From assembly GCF_964204645.1 (NCBI RefSeq), contig NC_134027.1, positions 17,908,485-17,972,484 on the forward strand: 64,000 nt of DNA. Reading direction: 5' to 3'. The DNA comes from Tubulanus polymorphus (Eukaryota; Nemertea; Palaeonemertea; Tubulaniformes; Tubulanidae). The translations under genes and the position numbers were made by a program. Shown piece by piece: positions 43,314 to 54,015 of the stretch. The first letter of the stretch is position 1, and each line of letters begins with the position of its first letter. Under the pieces are notes generated by a model. That model saw only the letters and a program-made list of their open reading frames with translations. It ran no database searches and had not been told where the DNA came from.

Positions 43314-43408
43314 ATGGATTGCGCGGATTTAACGCTTGCTCAGTTGAAAGAGGAGCTTCGATTTCGGGGTGTTATAGTGTCTGGGAGAAAAAAGGAGCTG
43401 ATCGAAAG
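43314..43408 (+). pseudogene. SAP-domain exon (ISL2EU/YqaJ-type protein start)
   Basis: From ATG at 43314 the exon encodes MDCADLTLAQLKEELRFRG and VSGRKKELIER, a clear SAP DNA-binding motif, ending at a donor AAAG|GTATTT. SAP modules start many YqaJ-exonuclease proteins carried by animal transposons; the next plausible exon on this strand is at 45256. A real host gene cannot be excluded, but the context favours a transposon relic. Confidence 0.6.
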
Positions 43409-45255
43409 GTATTTGTTCGAATTTTTGCTTTAAATCGCGAGAACAGAATACACTGTCGTGTCGGTAAAAAAGTGCAGATCCGCACCTCTCCGGGTGGTTC
43501 GCTACCGGGCGTATTTCAGATTCAAATGTCATCAGCAATTCAGTACATTGGTTATTTAAGATATCTTCACTAGAAAGTAGATTTTTAGCCTGGATTCTGT
43601 CATTCAGTAAATTGCGTCAATCACGAGAGGTGCCGATCTGGCACTTAAACCTGACACGCTTTCTCGTCTCCGGGTTCCGGGTTTTTTTTATCGGTATCGG
43701 TTTTTAACATCGGTATAAAATTCGCCATAAATAAGACGTACTATAGCCTACGATTAATATTGCCCGTTTTGTTAAATGATGTCTGTGAACTATTCTGTAA
43801 CTGCTGAAAAGGTTAATTTATGAGTTTACTGGCTACATCTAGTCGGTAATTAAATCTCTTAGCCAGTAGCTACTAGTAGCCTAGCTGTTTATAAAACATT
43901 TAAAATGGACGTGGAATATCGATTTTTAACAACGGTGAATGTTAACAACTACATAATAGAGATACTTATTTCCTTATAACTTTCGTCTTTCAGATTAGAG
44001 TAGTATCGAAGAAATAAGGCATCAAGCAGTAATGAGCCAGTAATGGAATTAGTACTCTCTGCCATCCATTGATGATAAAGACATCAAGACCGTGGTCAAA
44101 GAAACTTTCACATCCTGCACATATCGGTCGAGAGGAATGGATGATAAAGCGCAAACAGTTGCTGCTGCGGACCCAGTTTCACAGTTGTGAGTTTGATTTA
44201 ACTCTGAGTTAAAGATCTCATTTTCAATGAGTTAACTCAAGAGTTAAATCTTGATTCGGAACTGTACAACTGGACCCAGGCCTATGAAGCCGAACAACAA
44301 AGGAAGAAGGCCCTTGACCAAGTTGCAGCCAATGAAACGATCACTGATTTGGACGATCAAAAGCAAATTGAAGATAAATATTGATACACCGGTCACAATC
44401 CTCTCTTTAATCGTTATCTATAAAATACTTGAGTAAGGCCCTGGCGAGAAAACGTGTCCGTGCACAAATCCGAATGAATAAATTGAAATACCGGATGATA
44501 ATCTTGAAGATAATATATTTTATTTACCTTGAACAGAGAATGATTTTCCTAATCCCTATTGTATATGAATCCCTATCGTTCCGAAGCTTCTCCTGTCCTG
44601 CTGTCGACACTCGTCTTACTAAGGTACCGATTCTCCCCTCTCTCTCGATAGCGGCCCCCTTTTGTAGAAAGAACCGGCATTCTCAGAATTCCGATTCTCC
44701 CACGCAGGGTCTTCCGCTTTTTGGCAAGGAGCAGCTACCCAACTGTCATGACCGTTTTTAGTTACGGAAAATTTAGCCCTACTGTTTTGCTGATCTAAAG
44801 GTTTTTTAGAAACTGATTTGCTGATATAAACTTCCAACCCTCCTGTCATGACGCGTTGTGAATTACTCACTCCTTGCTAGTCGTTGTCGAGAGAGCAGCT
44901 ATTGTCTGTGAATTACCAACGAGCGCATACAGACAACAGAAACTTCAGACAGCTAGTTTTAACATTTAACACAAATTAATTTTTCTAAAACATTAGCGAT
45001 TATAAACAACTTGTTCTTAAACAACATCTAGATTACTCAAATTAAATATCTTTTCAAAACTTTGTTTTCTTTTCTAATTACAGTACAAATTCATTGTTTC
45101 TTTTTTAATTATTATAAATGACTACGATTCGGAATACATTGTGATTGATTATCAATTCTTAAATTATTTGAAATACTTATACTAATTATTTTATCTACAA
45201 TTTAACTAATTCTATTTTAATACAGGATAAGCAAAACAACCACATCTTCCTAAAC
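43409..45255. other. Intron or decayed transposon DNA with a palindromic MITE
   Basis: Contains the MITE at 44169-44276. Around it a short coding-like stretch (AYEAEQQRKKALDQVAANE after the MITE) might be a decayed exon. Otherwise no feature was identified. Confidence 0.4.
44169..44276. mobile_element. Palindromic MITE, GG(A/G)(C/T)CCAGTT ends
   Basis: Left end GGACCCAGTTTCACAGTT; right end inverted GGGTCCAGTTGTACAGTT. The interior is a near-palindrome around GAGTTAAATC/GATTTAACTC. Same family as 5409-5553. Confidence 0.6.
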
Positions 45256-45483
45256 TTGCGGTTTTTCCTTTTACGGAAAGTAGCCGGGAATATCATCAAG
45301 TATCAGCGTGATCCCTTCACGAGCCTCATTATAAATACACTCCATTGTTCCGACCCAACCAAATATGGTTCCAACTATTTAAAAGTTTTATATAAAGATT
45401 TTCTGAATGTTTGCCAGATCTCACAGCAGAAGAACCGAGAAAGAATTGTTGTTTATAGACTGATTTATGGTTTGCGTTGGTAG
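45256..45483 (+). pseudogene. YqaJ-type protein: region before the exonuclease domain
   Basis: The frame holds KYQRDPFTSLIINTLHCSDP, then TKYGSNYLKVLYKDFLNVCQIS, which I recognise as the segment preceding the exonuclease domain in SAP/SWIM/YqaJ proteins of animal transposons. It is on the same strand as the SAP exon at 43314. The exonuclease domain on this strand is missing; the one at 46719-46084 is on the other strand. Confidence 0.5.
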
Positions 45484-45817
45484 ATGAAAGCATCAAACAA
45501 GAACTTTCGTAATTCTTACTACTAGTACGTTCTTGTCTGACGGCTTTAACGTAACCCCTACGCATACGGAAACAACATTAAGAACATTTCTAAATACTAC
45601 GAAACATTTTCAAATACTACGAAAATCTAGCTGTGGATCAATATTGATAAGTTTATGGTGACTTTCAAAATGAAACTGTACAGTAAACAAAACAGCTTTT
45701 GTAAAATATTGAAAGCAAAAAAAATTGTTACCGATTTTAACTTATTTTTCAAACTTTTTTTCAGATACTTATTCTGGCGAAATTGAAATGACTCCAGTTC
45801 GATATTCCGTTAGTTAG

Positions 45818-45958
45818 GGTGTCCAGTGGTGTGAACTTCTTGCTGACTGTACCCCATTGGACCGCTATGGAAAAACAGATGAGAATATTCATTTCTACAC
45901 AGGATTAGAGTCGCGCAAGAAGTTTTTCTTTGTTTTACATGCACTTGAACCACATTGA
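45818..45958 (+). pseudogene. ISL2EU-like transposase fragment, + strand
   Basis: Encodes CTPLDRYGKTDENIHFYTG and LESRKKFFFVLHAL, homologous to CEIVSVYSPLDHYGKNDD and FHYYTGLESRKKFYFVLNVL in the minus-strand transposase at 47418. So two diverged elements of one family lie here in opposite orientation. Ends with TGA after 46 codons. Confidence 0.65.
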
Positions 45959-46083
45959 GAATCATTGGACTTGCTAAAACTTTCAAGATCTTAACACATC
46001 CAATGAACTATACGAAAACAGTGATGGCTGGAAGCATAATCAGAAAATAATTTGTTTCTATTTCTGTAATTTCAAATTACTTG

Positions 46084-46719
46084 TTATTGTTTCACGAGAT
46101 GCATAGACAGAATAAAGACGTATTTCAGCAATGCATTTACATATATTTTGAATAATTTCTGAAGAAGTACCTCTCCAGCACAGCATCTTTGAAATATACA
46201 TCGAAAAAAAAAATCTAATTTTTGGAACATCTGATCCTGAAAGTCTTTGTCGTTTATAACTTTTATCACTTTCATGTCCTTAAATATATAAATAATGAAA
46301 TAACACGTTGTTGCATTTGTGCAAAATAACTCTCCTTGAACTTGGTAATAGTAGGGAATATCTTTCTTCAGTTCGAGAGAGCCATTTTCATTTATCAAAT
46401 ACGCTAGAGTTAACTCGTTAATAGTTTGATTGCGTGCGGCATAAGGACACTTAACTTCAATCAATGTATCAGAGTCAATCGTACCATCAGGAGATGCAGC
46501 TAAATACGGCCTGTCCTTTGAAATATACAATCCACATTTGTTAACTTTAACGCCAAACACTGACTCAAACTTTGTGATAGCTGTTGGTTCGTATTTTCTC
46601 CCATGTACGATGGATGAAACGCTGAGTTCTGGCTGCGGGGAACATAAATCAGATGCTAGTTTTTTTAAATCAGTGGCAGCAGTGGCTTTACATATTCTTC
46701 CAAATGAGGATGCTGTCAT
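46084..46719 (-). pseudogene. YqaJ-like exonuclease domain of an ISL2EU-like element
   Basis: RLKRMTASSFGRICKA starts the domain directly after an acceptor-like CATAG. Motifs: HGRKYEPTAITKFE, AASPDGTIDS, LIEVKCPYAARN and YYYQVQGELF, the PD-(D/E)XK residues (E, D, ExK, Q) of YqaJ/lambda-type exonucleases. The C-terminus (FFFRCIFQRCC...) diverges. The N-terminal SAP region is absent on this strand. By recollection ISL2EU transposons encode both a THAP/DDE transposase and a YqaJ nuclease, which fits the neighbour at 46720-47418. The domain itself has no stop. Confidence 0.75.
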
Positions 46720-47418
46720 GCGTTTCAGTCTCTATGCTGATGACACATAAGTTACAGCACCAGCAGGACCTAACTCCTACTACCACCTTCATAGTATTTC
46801 TATTCTTGTATGTGGAGTAAGTCGACTGCTGTACCAAAGGGTGCTTTGGTTTTTTATAGGACATTCGGTGCCATCAAGAACATTTCGCGTACTCGGATAT
46901 TTGATAGCAAAATCGGTTGGCATGTAAAACTGAACTAACTTCTTTTCCGGCCACCAATTGATTTCATCCAGTTCATTGGCAATAAAATTAATCCATGTTA
47001 TGCAAATGTTCCGCACAATTTTTTCAGATATATTGAACATTTGAGAAAGTTCATAGTCACATCTATATAGCCTTAATTTAATGAGACACAAAAAAAATTG
47101 TTCCTCGACAGATATAATCGGTGTTATTCCCTGATAGTAGTTCAACTGGTAAGCTGCAGGTCCTAGCACGTTGAGCACAAAATAAAATTTCTTTCGTGAT
47201 TCCAACCCAGTGTAGTAGTGAAAACAGTCATCATTTTTCCCGTAATGGTCCAAGGGTGAGTAAACCGAAACAATTTCACACTGTACTCCAATACTTGTGA
47301 TCGCAGGTGCAGAATCAGACAAATCTTCACACACAGTAACGGGAAGATCTGAAAAGGCAAGATTATTATTGTTGAGTGTGTGGCGAAAATTGTCTATATC
47401 TGGGGTGGGTTTGACCAC
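46720..47418 (-). pseudogene. ISL2EU-like DDE transposase, catalytic part truncated
   Basis: Contains PLDHYGKND, FHYYTGLESRKKFYFVLNVL, then a helix-turn-helix-like part (SVEEQFFLCLIKLRLYRCDY, ELSQMFNISEKIVRNICITW) and the first catalytic block (STRNVLDGTECPIKNQ). After this the frame ends (46789). Remnants of a later block (GPAGAVTYVS in another frame, about 46730-46765) show an internal deletion and frameshift. The rest of the DDE domain is missing and the YqaJ part begins directly. Upstream THAP exons at 52418-52229 and 51599-51377 on the same strand could be its N-terminus. Confidence 0.75.
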
Positions 47419-49600
47419 AAAATGTCGGTCTTTTGGTGAAATTATATTATGTATTTCGGAATGGCCTTAGGTCGTTCTTTTCTCATTGTTTCTTTTTAGA
47501 TGTACGTATTCCGGGACGGGGCTCAGTGTTCTGCGGCGATGTTTCGGGATCTTTTCGGCTCAATTTCAATCTGACAGATTTTTGGCAGTTCTGTCAGATT
47601 CCAATTTTACGACCACGGCAGGCCCCCGCGGTGTTGGTGTAGCGGAAATTCGTTTCACTTCGTTCTGTTCTTTTTATTTTCCAGCTGCAGAGTCCTCCCC
47701 AGCTCAGTCTAAAATTCATATTAAATTCCTATTAAAAGTTAGTATGATGTAAAATAAAACCTTATAATGTATTTGTAACTCTGAGACAAGAATGTTTAAT
47801 GCTTTGGACTTCGGTCTGGTGGATTAGAAACTATTTTTATTTCTATCTTAATGAAATATTGTATGATTTAATCTAAATTCAAAAACTGTACCTAAAGACC
47901 TTTTCTATGTGTTCGGGTCACTCCCGGTTTGTATTTTTCGAGTTAATGTGCCTAAATCGATGTTCCCGTGCTTAAATCGATATTTTTATGCTGTGCTCTG
48001 TGCCCGAGATGGCGCCACTATACGGTTCTTAATTATATTGTGTGCTCGGGGTGCTTTGTTTTAACCAATTAGATGGGGTTACGTCATAATCTGGGCTGTA
48101 TAAAAGGCAAAAATGTGCTTTATTAATTATTCTCGGTGCACATTCTTAGGTGTGTATTACTAAGATTTTGAACTATGGGGGGAGGGATTAATCTAATTTT
48201 CTTAGTAAGTCATACTTAACACTGATTCTCTTTAAGTATTTCTTGGTCCTTATTCTCAAAGTTGTTTTTCTTCCAAGATGTTTTCGGAAAACAATCTTTC
48301 AGGGTTCAAGGAGGTTTTCTCCTTCGAATTATTCCCCGAAAGTATTCTTCTTTCCGATTTCCTCTCTTGGTTTTTCCCTCAACTTTTGAGTTTTCGGAGT
48401 AGTGACCATCTCTTACATAAACATAATAGGAAGAATGATTAAATAAATACTTAACTGGAACTATGATTAAATATAGCGAAAATTCTTATCTTTATTAAGA
48501 GCACTTAGAGTTACATCTTCTTTAGCGTAAAACGAGCGCAGGGTTTAAGTAACTATTGTTGAGTCGTAATGTTAGAATATCTGAAATCTTTATTCCTAAT
48601 ACTATTGAATTCTGGTGCGAGTCGTGCACTTGTATTAAGGGCAATATGCCCTTGTTAATCTCCTCCTTTGGTGGCCGGTTGGCCATCTTATCTACCTTAA
48701 ATGTTGTAAATAAGAGATAACCTCGAGGTTGTGTATATATTGTTCATTGTTCGAATATTTCCAAGAAATAATAAATAGTATTCAAGAGAATATTATCATA
48801 TACATAAAATTCTAAATCTTTGCCTTTTTCCCTAAACTATTTTTGTGATGTCGGATTTACTATCAATTGAGGAAAGGATTTTCTTGTGCATTTTTGGGAT
48901 TCTGTGACACCATAAAATATTCTTGAAGAATCTTGTGGGTTGGAGAGTTTAGGGCATCATGTAAGTCTTCAAAAAGGGGAAGCATTGAGGGCACCCTCTA
49001 GTGGGAGAGGCCAAATATTGGTGAATGCTCCTCGTTTTATTTAGTTGGTATCTATTATTCTTTTTGAAGCTAAACGCCTGATCAGGTCGGCTGTGGAGGC
49101 CGGAAATACTTGTAGCGCTGGACGCAGTCCTGTATTTCCTCCTCAGTCGGAGAGAAAGCTAGGGGATTTTTATTTTATTTGACACATTCATGATTCTTCT
49201 ATTAATTCTTTTGGTCACAGTTTTTCATACATGCACACGCCTTTTTCATGGGTGATTTGTGAGGACATTCAGTCACCCGTGTTACCATTATGACTTATCA
49301 CTGAGAATTAGGACTCCTTTAAGTATTCTCACTCACCAGAGGAAAACTTGGCCTTATTTTTGCGCGTTAAATCTCATGGAGGAAAACAAGAGAATTTTCC
49401 CCTTCTAGCTTCTCTACCTCCCAGATGCTAGTGACGTGAGCGAACCCTAGAAGCGACGCCTATATGCAACTTTTTTCTTAAATGTATAGGATTATAGAGA
49501 GAGAGAGAGAGTTACCTGTATTCCCTCTTGGTCGAGGAAATTCCGAGAGTTGAGACCTTAGACTTGACATTATGAATTTTAACGGAAACGGAAGTAGATT
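47419..49600. other. Unassigned, with a TATA-like promoter site
   Basis: No gene recognised. TATAAAAG at about 48099 follows a GTCATAATCTGGGC segment and is the best core-promoter match in this block; AATAAA occurs at about 47751 and AATAATAAA near 48764. An LTR-like unit is possible but no repeat partner is in the window. A (GA) run lies near 49499. Confidence 0.4.
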
Positions 49601-51240
49601 TTTGTAGTCACTTGCCAGAGCACGCTACCCCGAATCCCGGTATTCCGCTTCATTAGCCACGCCACATCGCGGTGATATTAGCGATTTTTTGGCGCCTGTC
49701 CAGGCCATTCTTTTATTCTCCACCTACCTATTAGTGTGTGTTCACCTTTTTATATTTTAGACCCAACTTCTTTGATTTTGGGCCGTTTTGGGCGTCTCGT
49801 CGCCGGAGAATTCTCCAGCCCTGCTCGTGTTTACGCTCGTTTTTACGACGCCGCTCGCTGGCGCCGCCTCACTTCCGTGTGAGCGTTTTCGCGGTGGTGC
49901 GGTTTATTCCGGTTTATTTTTAGTAAATATCTCCGTATCGGTCTTATAGTCGTCATTTTTCGCGTTAATCTTAAAATATTATAGAACTTAATTCTATTTC
50001 TCGCGTACGAAGTCTTTATTTAGGGTTTTATCATTCGTCACGGTCGAATGATATCGCGTGCTCTTCTTTGTCCGCGGAGCGTATCAATGCTCGTCACGCT
50101 TGACCAATCGCCGCGTGCGTTGACCGCATGAAAACTATAAATTTAGCGCAATCGCACTCATTGGCAACTTGGCTCTGGCAGAGCCACATTAGAAACTCTT
50201 TCTTGCTGCTTCTTCACCGTTTTACGAATCGGACGCTGTAAATCGTACAAATCATGTAAGAAGACAATTTTACTTTCTATTTAAGACACGGGCCTCCGGG
50301 TCGTCTGACCCCGGGATCGCTGCAGTGGTTTTTGACATCCCGCCCTCAGTGAGTCCCGGGTGCCGACGCACCCGGGGGCCGTGTAGTCAGTCGTCGGCCA
50401 TGGGCTGCCGATAAACTCGTCACTTACAATCCTGTAAATATTGTCAATTTATCGTCTGTTTAAATTCAATCCTTTGACGATGCCATCTTAACACTCTCGT
50501 CGCTGTAATTACTAATAGTAATAGTAATAGTAGTAGTATAGTATATCTTCTGTGCTATTTCCGTAATCTTACTCCGAGATGTCATTTCTGCTGACCATGA
50601 AAATCGCCTGTATTCAGTAACTCCTTTTTCGAACGAACACGCGGTCGTTTCATCTCCTTGACGTCGCCTCTGAATTTCGACTCTTCGAGTTCGTGTCAAC
50701 GACATTTTGAATTTGGCGCGCAGTCGTTGATTAACGACAACGCTCGTCGTTAACTTTTTGACGCTCCGTCGTATAATTCTTATCGTTGATTAACGACAAC
50801 GCTCGTCGTTAACTATTTGACGCTCCGTCGTATAATTCTTATCGTTGATTAACGACAACGCTCGTCGTTAACGATTTGACGCTCCGTCGTATAATTCTTA
50901 TCGTTGATTGGTGACAACGCTCGTCGTTAACTACCTAGCCATATCCGCCGAGTAATCAACACTGCGAGTTTCGTCCGAGGAAAGCCCCTAAAGCGGATTA
51001 CTCCGGGGAGAGCGGGTTGGGGGGTCTGTATTGGCCACACAGATTAAGGCTACGTGGAGTAGGGAGGCGACTGTTTGGAGGAGAGCGTACTGCTTAAGCG
51101 CCCTTTTTAGCGACATTTTTCAATAGAGGAACATATTCTACATATTTTATACCATTTATTTTCCTGGGGAAGACAAGAGTCTCCTTGCCGTATTCACTAC
51201 CCGAGTGCGGTCGACCCAGGCGGACCCGTGTAGCGAGCGC
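49601..51240. promoter_or_regulatory. CpG-rich block with CCAAT and TATA boxes
   Basis: CG dinucleotides are conspicuously dense here compared with the rest of the window. At 50104-50150 a CCAAT box is followed by CTATAAATT, and about 25-30 bases further by CTCATTGGC, a plausible initiation region. The sequence then contains a GGCTCTGGCAGAGCC hairpin and a donor-like CAT|GTAAGA near 50257. It could be the promoter of a transposon or of an unidentified gene. An ORF at 50705-50466 on the minus strand is not recognised. Confidence 0.4.
50725..50940. repeat. 59-bp tandem repeat, four copies, each with a hairpin
   Basis: Units begin at CGTTGATTAACGACAACGC at 50725, 50784, 50843 and 50902 (period 59). 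Each contains TTAACGAC...GTCGTTAA, a perfect 8-bp stem with a 7-base loop (the fourth copy has GGTGAC and loses part of the stem). Little divergence, so recent expansion. Confidence 0.85.
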
Positions 51241-51376
51241 CCCGGCACAGCAGAGTGACTACGACTACGCTACCTATGGACAACAGCAGTCACTACCAGA
51301 ATTACTATTTTATATGTTTACACTACAACCGCTACAAGTGTAAATTTGGAATGCATCTTCACAATTTCTCACTCAC

Positions 51377-51599
51377 AGGTCCTTACATTGACAATTTTCC
51401 CCCACTGTTTCATGCGCTGCTACTTGATAAAGTGCCACTTTACATTGTTTTTTGGCCGCAGATTCTTGTTCCGACAGAAGCTGTTTCCGTTTCATGTATC
51501 TATCATTCCTGCTAAGTCCTGCTGGTGAAATTTCTGAATTCCAGGGAAACACTGATGGTACCGCATCTTTCTTCAGTCGATTTTGCAGAGGTGATGTAC
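51377..51599 (-). pseudogene. THAP-type transposase, exon 2
   Basis: After the acceptor TGTACAG the exon reads, in phase with exon 1, TSPLQNRLKKDAVPSVFPWNS. The phrase AVPSVFPWNS is typical just after THAP domains in transposase-derived proteins. It ends at a good donor, CCT|GTGAGT. The next exon is not identified; the DDE part at 47418 is the candidate. The phase match with exon 1 supports a true gene structure. Confidence 0.7.
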
Positions 51600-52228
51600 C
51601 TGTACATAGAATAATTCAATAAATATATTAAACTTCAACTGAGACTAGTCATAATCAATGATTTATGGCAGCGTTGGCAGTAAAATTTGTCAACACTTCA
51701 ACTTTTGTTCAATAGATGGCGCTAGTTGTAGCTCAGCTATCAAAATAAGTTAGCTGACTTAAAGCAGTCACACCCGATAAAAATCCCTAAATTTCAAGAC
51801 ATAGGCTAAACATTGCAATCCAAACCTCAAAAGGCAATCAACACATTAAATATTGATTTAAAAGACGTTTTATCGATGACTGTTATAAGTTTTGTACATT
51901 ATATATCCACTTTCCGGATTTTTAGAACATGAAATTGAAACGTTCGTATTGGAAGTTTTCATGCGAGAGCGGTCTTCAGTCCACACGTGGCGGGTGACGG
52001 TAAACTGATACTTAAATTCACAGGCCTCTTTAGGCCTGAGGAGGCCCTACTTCCAGATTATTGAAGGACTACCCACACTTTTTTAACGACCCATCCCAGC
52101 CCTTCTGCTGGCTTTTGACGAGACTTGCTCAGGCTAAAAAATCTTCTAAATATCCCATATCAAATTGATTTCATTCATTGTAACACCATGTATGTAACAC
52201 CTGTTGTGAGCATTAAGCGTAAACAAAC
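51600..52228. other. Intron between the THAP exons
   Basis: About 630 bp bounded by the GTTTGT donor and TGTACAG acceptor on the minus strand. AATAAA at about 51619-51624 reads on the + strand. No other feature was seen. Confidence 0.5.
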
Positions 52229-52418
52229 CTGAAGTGGTAATTTCAACGTAGTCTTTGGTTGTAAAATGATTCCGACACACTACACTATGCCTCGACGGTT
52301 TCCAATGAGCTTCGCCACGTCGAACTGCCTTCACCCAAATGCGTCGCCTACTCTCATCTTTCGGGAAAGCGTGTCCTCCGAGCTGCCCACACAACGGAAC
52401 ACAGCATTCAGTCGGCAT
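52229..52418 (-). pseudogene. THAP-type transposase, exon 1 (THAP domain)
   Basis: Start MPTECCVPLCGQLGG (ATG at 52418). The C2CH zinc module is visible: CCVPLC, HAFPKDESRRRIWVKA, WKPSRHSVVCRNHF. THAP domains bind DNA and head P-element, ISL2EU and related transposases. The exon ends TTCAG|GTTTGT in phase 1, compatible with exon 2 at 51599. No defect is visible in these two exons, but no complete transposase follows, so I class it as part of a broken element. Confidence 0.75.
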
Positions 52419-52612
52419 GGCCAACTTTCATTCAAGAGAAAAGCGGTTCAAAGCGCCCCATTTCAAAGCCGTACGCTATTGAATTACATCCGGGTTCACG
52501 TGGGTTCAACCGAGTCGACAGTAAGCGCCGCTAGCGGCAGGTGCGCGCATAGCCGGTAGCTCATTAACGAGTTGAAGAGAATATCAATTTTAATAAAAAA
52601 TTTGATATTAAA

Positions 52613-52906
52613 ATGGAAGCAAATAAGAAGTTCTACTGCCTAACATGTAAAATTAATATAGATAAATCTCAAAAAGCAAGACATAATAAAACTAAAACAC
52701 ATTTAGAAAATAAATTGAAATTAGAATATAAAGATGATATATTAGAAACTAAATTAGAAGAATTAAAGAATGAAAAAGAGATATATAAATGTGATACATG
52801 TAATCAATCATTCAGTGAAAAAAGATATCATAAAGAACATTTAAAATCTAAAACTCATATTAGAAATATGAATAATGAGTTAAATAATATAAAAAGTACC
52901 GAGTAA
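52613..52906 (+). CDS. Small protein with two C2H2-type zinc fingers (+ arm)
   Basis: 97 residues, intact. Finger 1: YCLTCKINIDKSQKARHNKTKTH; finger 2: YKCDTCNQSFSEKRYHKEHLKSKTH (each CxxC, 12 residues, H, 5 residues, H), joined by an acidic/basic helix. The start follows the leader TTGATATTAAA directly. It is closely related to 55279-54986 and to the N-terminus of the PolB gene at 58292, where the same fingers are fused to the polymerase. Probable DNA- or RNA-binding; the exact role is unknown. Confidence 0.75.
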   Translation: MEANKKFYCLTCKINIDKSQKARHNKTKTHLENKLKLEYKDDILETKLEELKNEKEIYKCDTCNQSFSEKRYHKEHLKSKTHIRNMNNELNNIKSTE

Positions 52907-52953
52907 TTAACGAGTTGAAGAAAATATCAATTTTAATAAAAAATGACTAATAA
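52905..52953 (+). promoter_or_regulatory. Shared upstream module of virus-like genes
   Basis: GAGTAATTAACGAGTTGAAG then ATCAATTTTAATAAAAAAT precedes the gene at 52954. The same module, slightly varied, precedes the genes at 52613 (from 52564), 54937 and 55279. Its second half recurs before 62240 (TCAAATTTTAATAAAAAT) and 42750 (TCAATTTTGATAAAAAT). A promoter role is inferred from position and conservation. Confidence 0.55.
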
Positions 52954-53562
52954 ATGAATGAACAGATACTACAATTCAAAGATATCGATTTAAATGAATT
53001 AGAAAAATATTTTACAATTAGAAATTTTATTCCTATTAAAGATTTGATTATAACTGAACGTTTTCGCTTTCAAGCGAAAAATATTACTGAATTAATATCT
53101 AAAAATCATTATCTAATAATAGAGTTATCGAATGATAAAGATAAAATCTTATTCAATACAGTAATTCCAAAATTCACAACATTTGATGAAATAGATCAAC
53201 ATTTAATAATTACAGATGAAATACGATCACTTTTTAATAATGTGAATTCACATAAATCTTTATTTTTATACTTACGTTATTGCCCTTTCAGAGAATATTT
53301 TTACTCTTACGTTATTGCCCTTTCAGAGAATGCTTTGTAATGTTTTTCAGAGTAGAAAAAAAAAGATTTACCCCTGACATTCCAAATGAAAAATCATTCA
53401 AATATGTTAGAATTCAATGTAATTTAGACAATAAAATCGAAACACCTAAATATGAACCTAAAGAAAAAGTGTTATGTAATTGTGGAAAATATTATACTCG
53501 AAGCAATAAATCACACCATCTTAAATCAAAATATCATAACTCAAAAATAATAATTCAACTCT
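52954..53562 (+). pseudogene. Unknown protein with C-terminal CxC-H-H finger (+ arm)
   Basis: Starts MNEQILQFKDIDLNELEKYF at a TAAATG start. A 35-bp tandem duplication (cttacgttattgccc unit at 53271 and 53306) shifts the frame after about 115 codons, ending in TAA at 53338-53340. The original reading resumes as CFVMFFRVEKKRFTPDI and ends VLCNCGKYYTRSNKSHHLKSK, a finger typical of large DNA viruses. The minus-arm copy lacks the duplication. Function unknown. Confidence 0.65.
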
Positions 53563-53623
53563 AAATATTCAAAATAAGATATTTCAAATTACTTATTAAT
53601 CTTTTAATTTTTTTCTTAAATAA

Positions 53624-53741
53624 ATGGATGGTTTCAGCATTCCAATTGGAAAAAAGTGATTTGAAACATTATTTAGTTGCTGGAGGTTTAATATTGGCTG
53701 CACTTTATACTTTTAGTATGAAAATATTAGTAAAGACTTGA
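53624..53741 (+). pseudogene. Tiny membrane protein, frameshifted
   Basis: A TAAATG start (ATG 53624) opens MDGFSIPIGKK and stops. One frame over, KSDLKHYLVAGG and LILAALYTFSM encode a single transmembrane helix, ending in TGA that overlaps the next ATG (TGATG). Tight packing of this type is viral in style. Confidence 0.4.
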
Positions 53742-53839
53742 TGAATGAAAATATTAAATTGAGTAAAAAGTTAAAGAAGTTAAATGGAAACAATCATCGA
53801 AATAAAAAAGTTAATGATTTAAAAGAATTAGAGGATTAA
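53741..53839 (+). CDS. 32-residue basic peptide ORF
   Basis: MNENIKLSKKLKKLNGNNHR to KELED, starting inside the stop of the upstream ORF (TGATG). Lysine-rich. Too short to assign; may be a remnant of a longer coiled-coil protein. Confidence 0.3.
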   Translation: MNENIKLSKKLKKLNGNNHRNKKVNDLKELED

Positions 53840-53886
53840 GACAGCATCTTTTAATTTAATTTATTTTATATGTTTTAACTATAAAA

Positions 53887-53979
53887 ATGAGTGAAAGTAA
53901 GGTATTAGAAATATTACACCTTATTTATAAAAATCAACAGAATATTAAATCTATTATTATGGTTTCAGGTTTAAGATGA
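53887..53979 (+). CDS. 30-residue ORF
   Basis: MSESKVLEILHLIYKNQQNI to MVSGLR, preceded by ACTATAAAA directly at the ATG. Probably the truncated 5' end of a gene, because the dispersed repeat begins soon after. Confidence 0.3.
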   Translation: MSESKVLEILHLIYKNQQNIKSIIMVSGLR

Positions 53980-54015
53980 TATATAAATTTTCAGTTTGAT
54001 ACACCTTTCAGGTCA

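Noticed and set aside
43319-43573. 84-codon ORF overlapping the SAP exon
   Set aside because: The neighbouring frame encodes the SAP motif and ends at a splice donor.
46538-46750. Plus-strand ORF ending FSLYADDT, reminiscent of an RT YADD box
   Set aside because: It is antisense to the well-supported YqaJ reading and has no other RT block.
50725-50940. Regular 59-bp repeats as a CRISPR array
   Set aside because: Units are contiguous without variable spacers and the genome is animal; it is a tandem repeat.
50940-51010. GGACGAAAC on the minus strand, a hammerhead ribozyme-like motif
   Set aside because: No CUGAUGA core is found at the proper distance, so no ribozyme fold.
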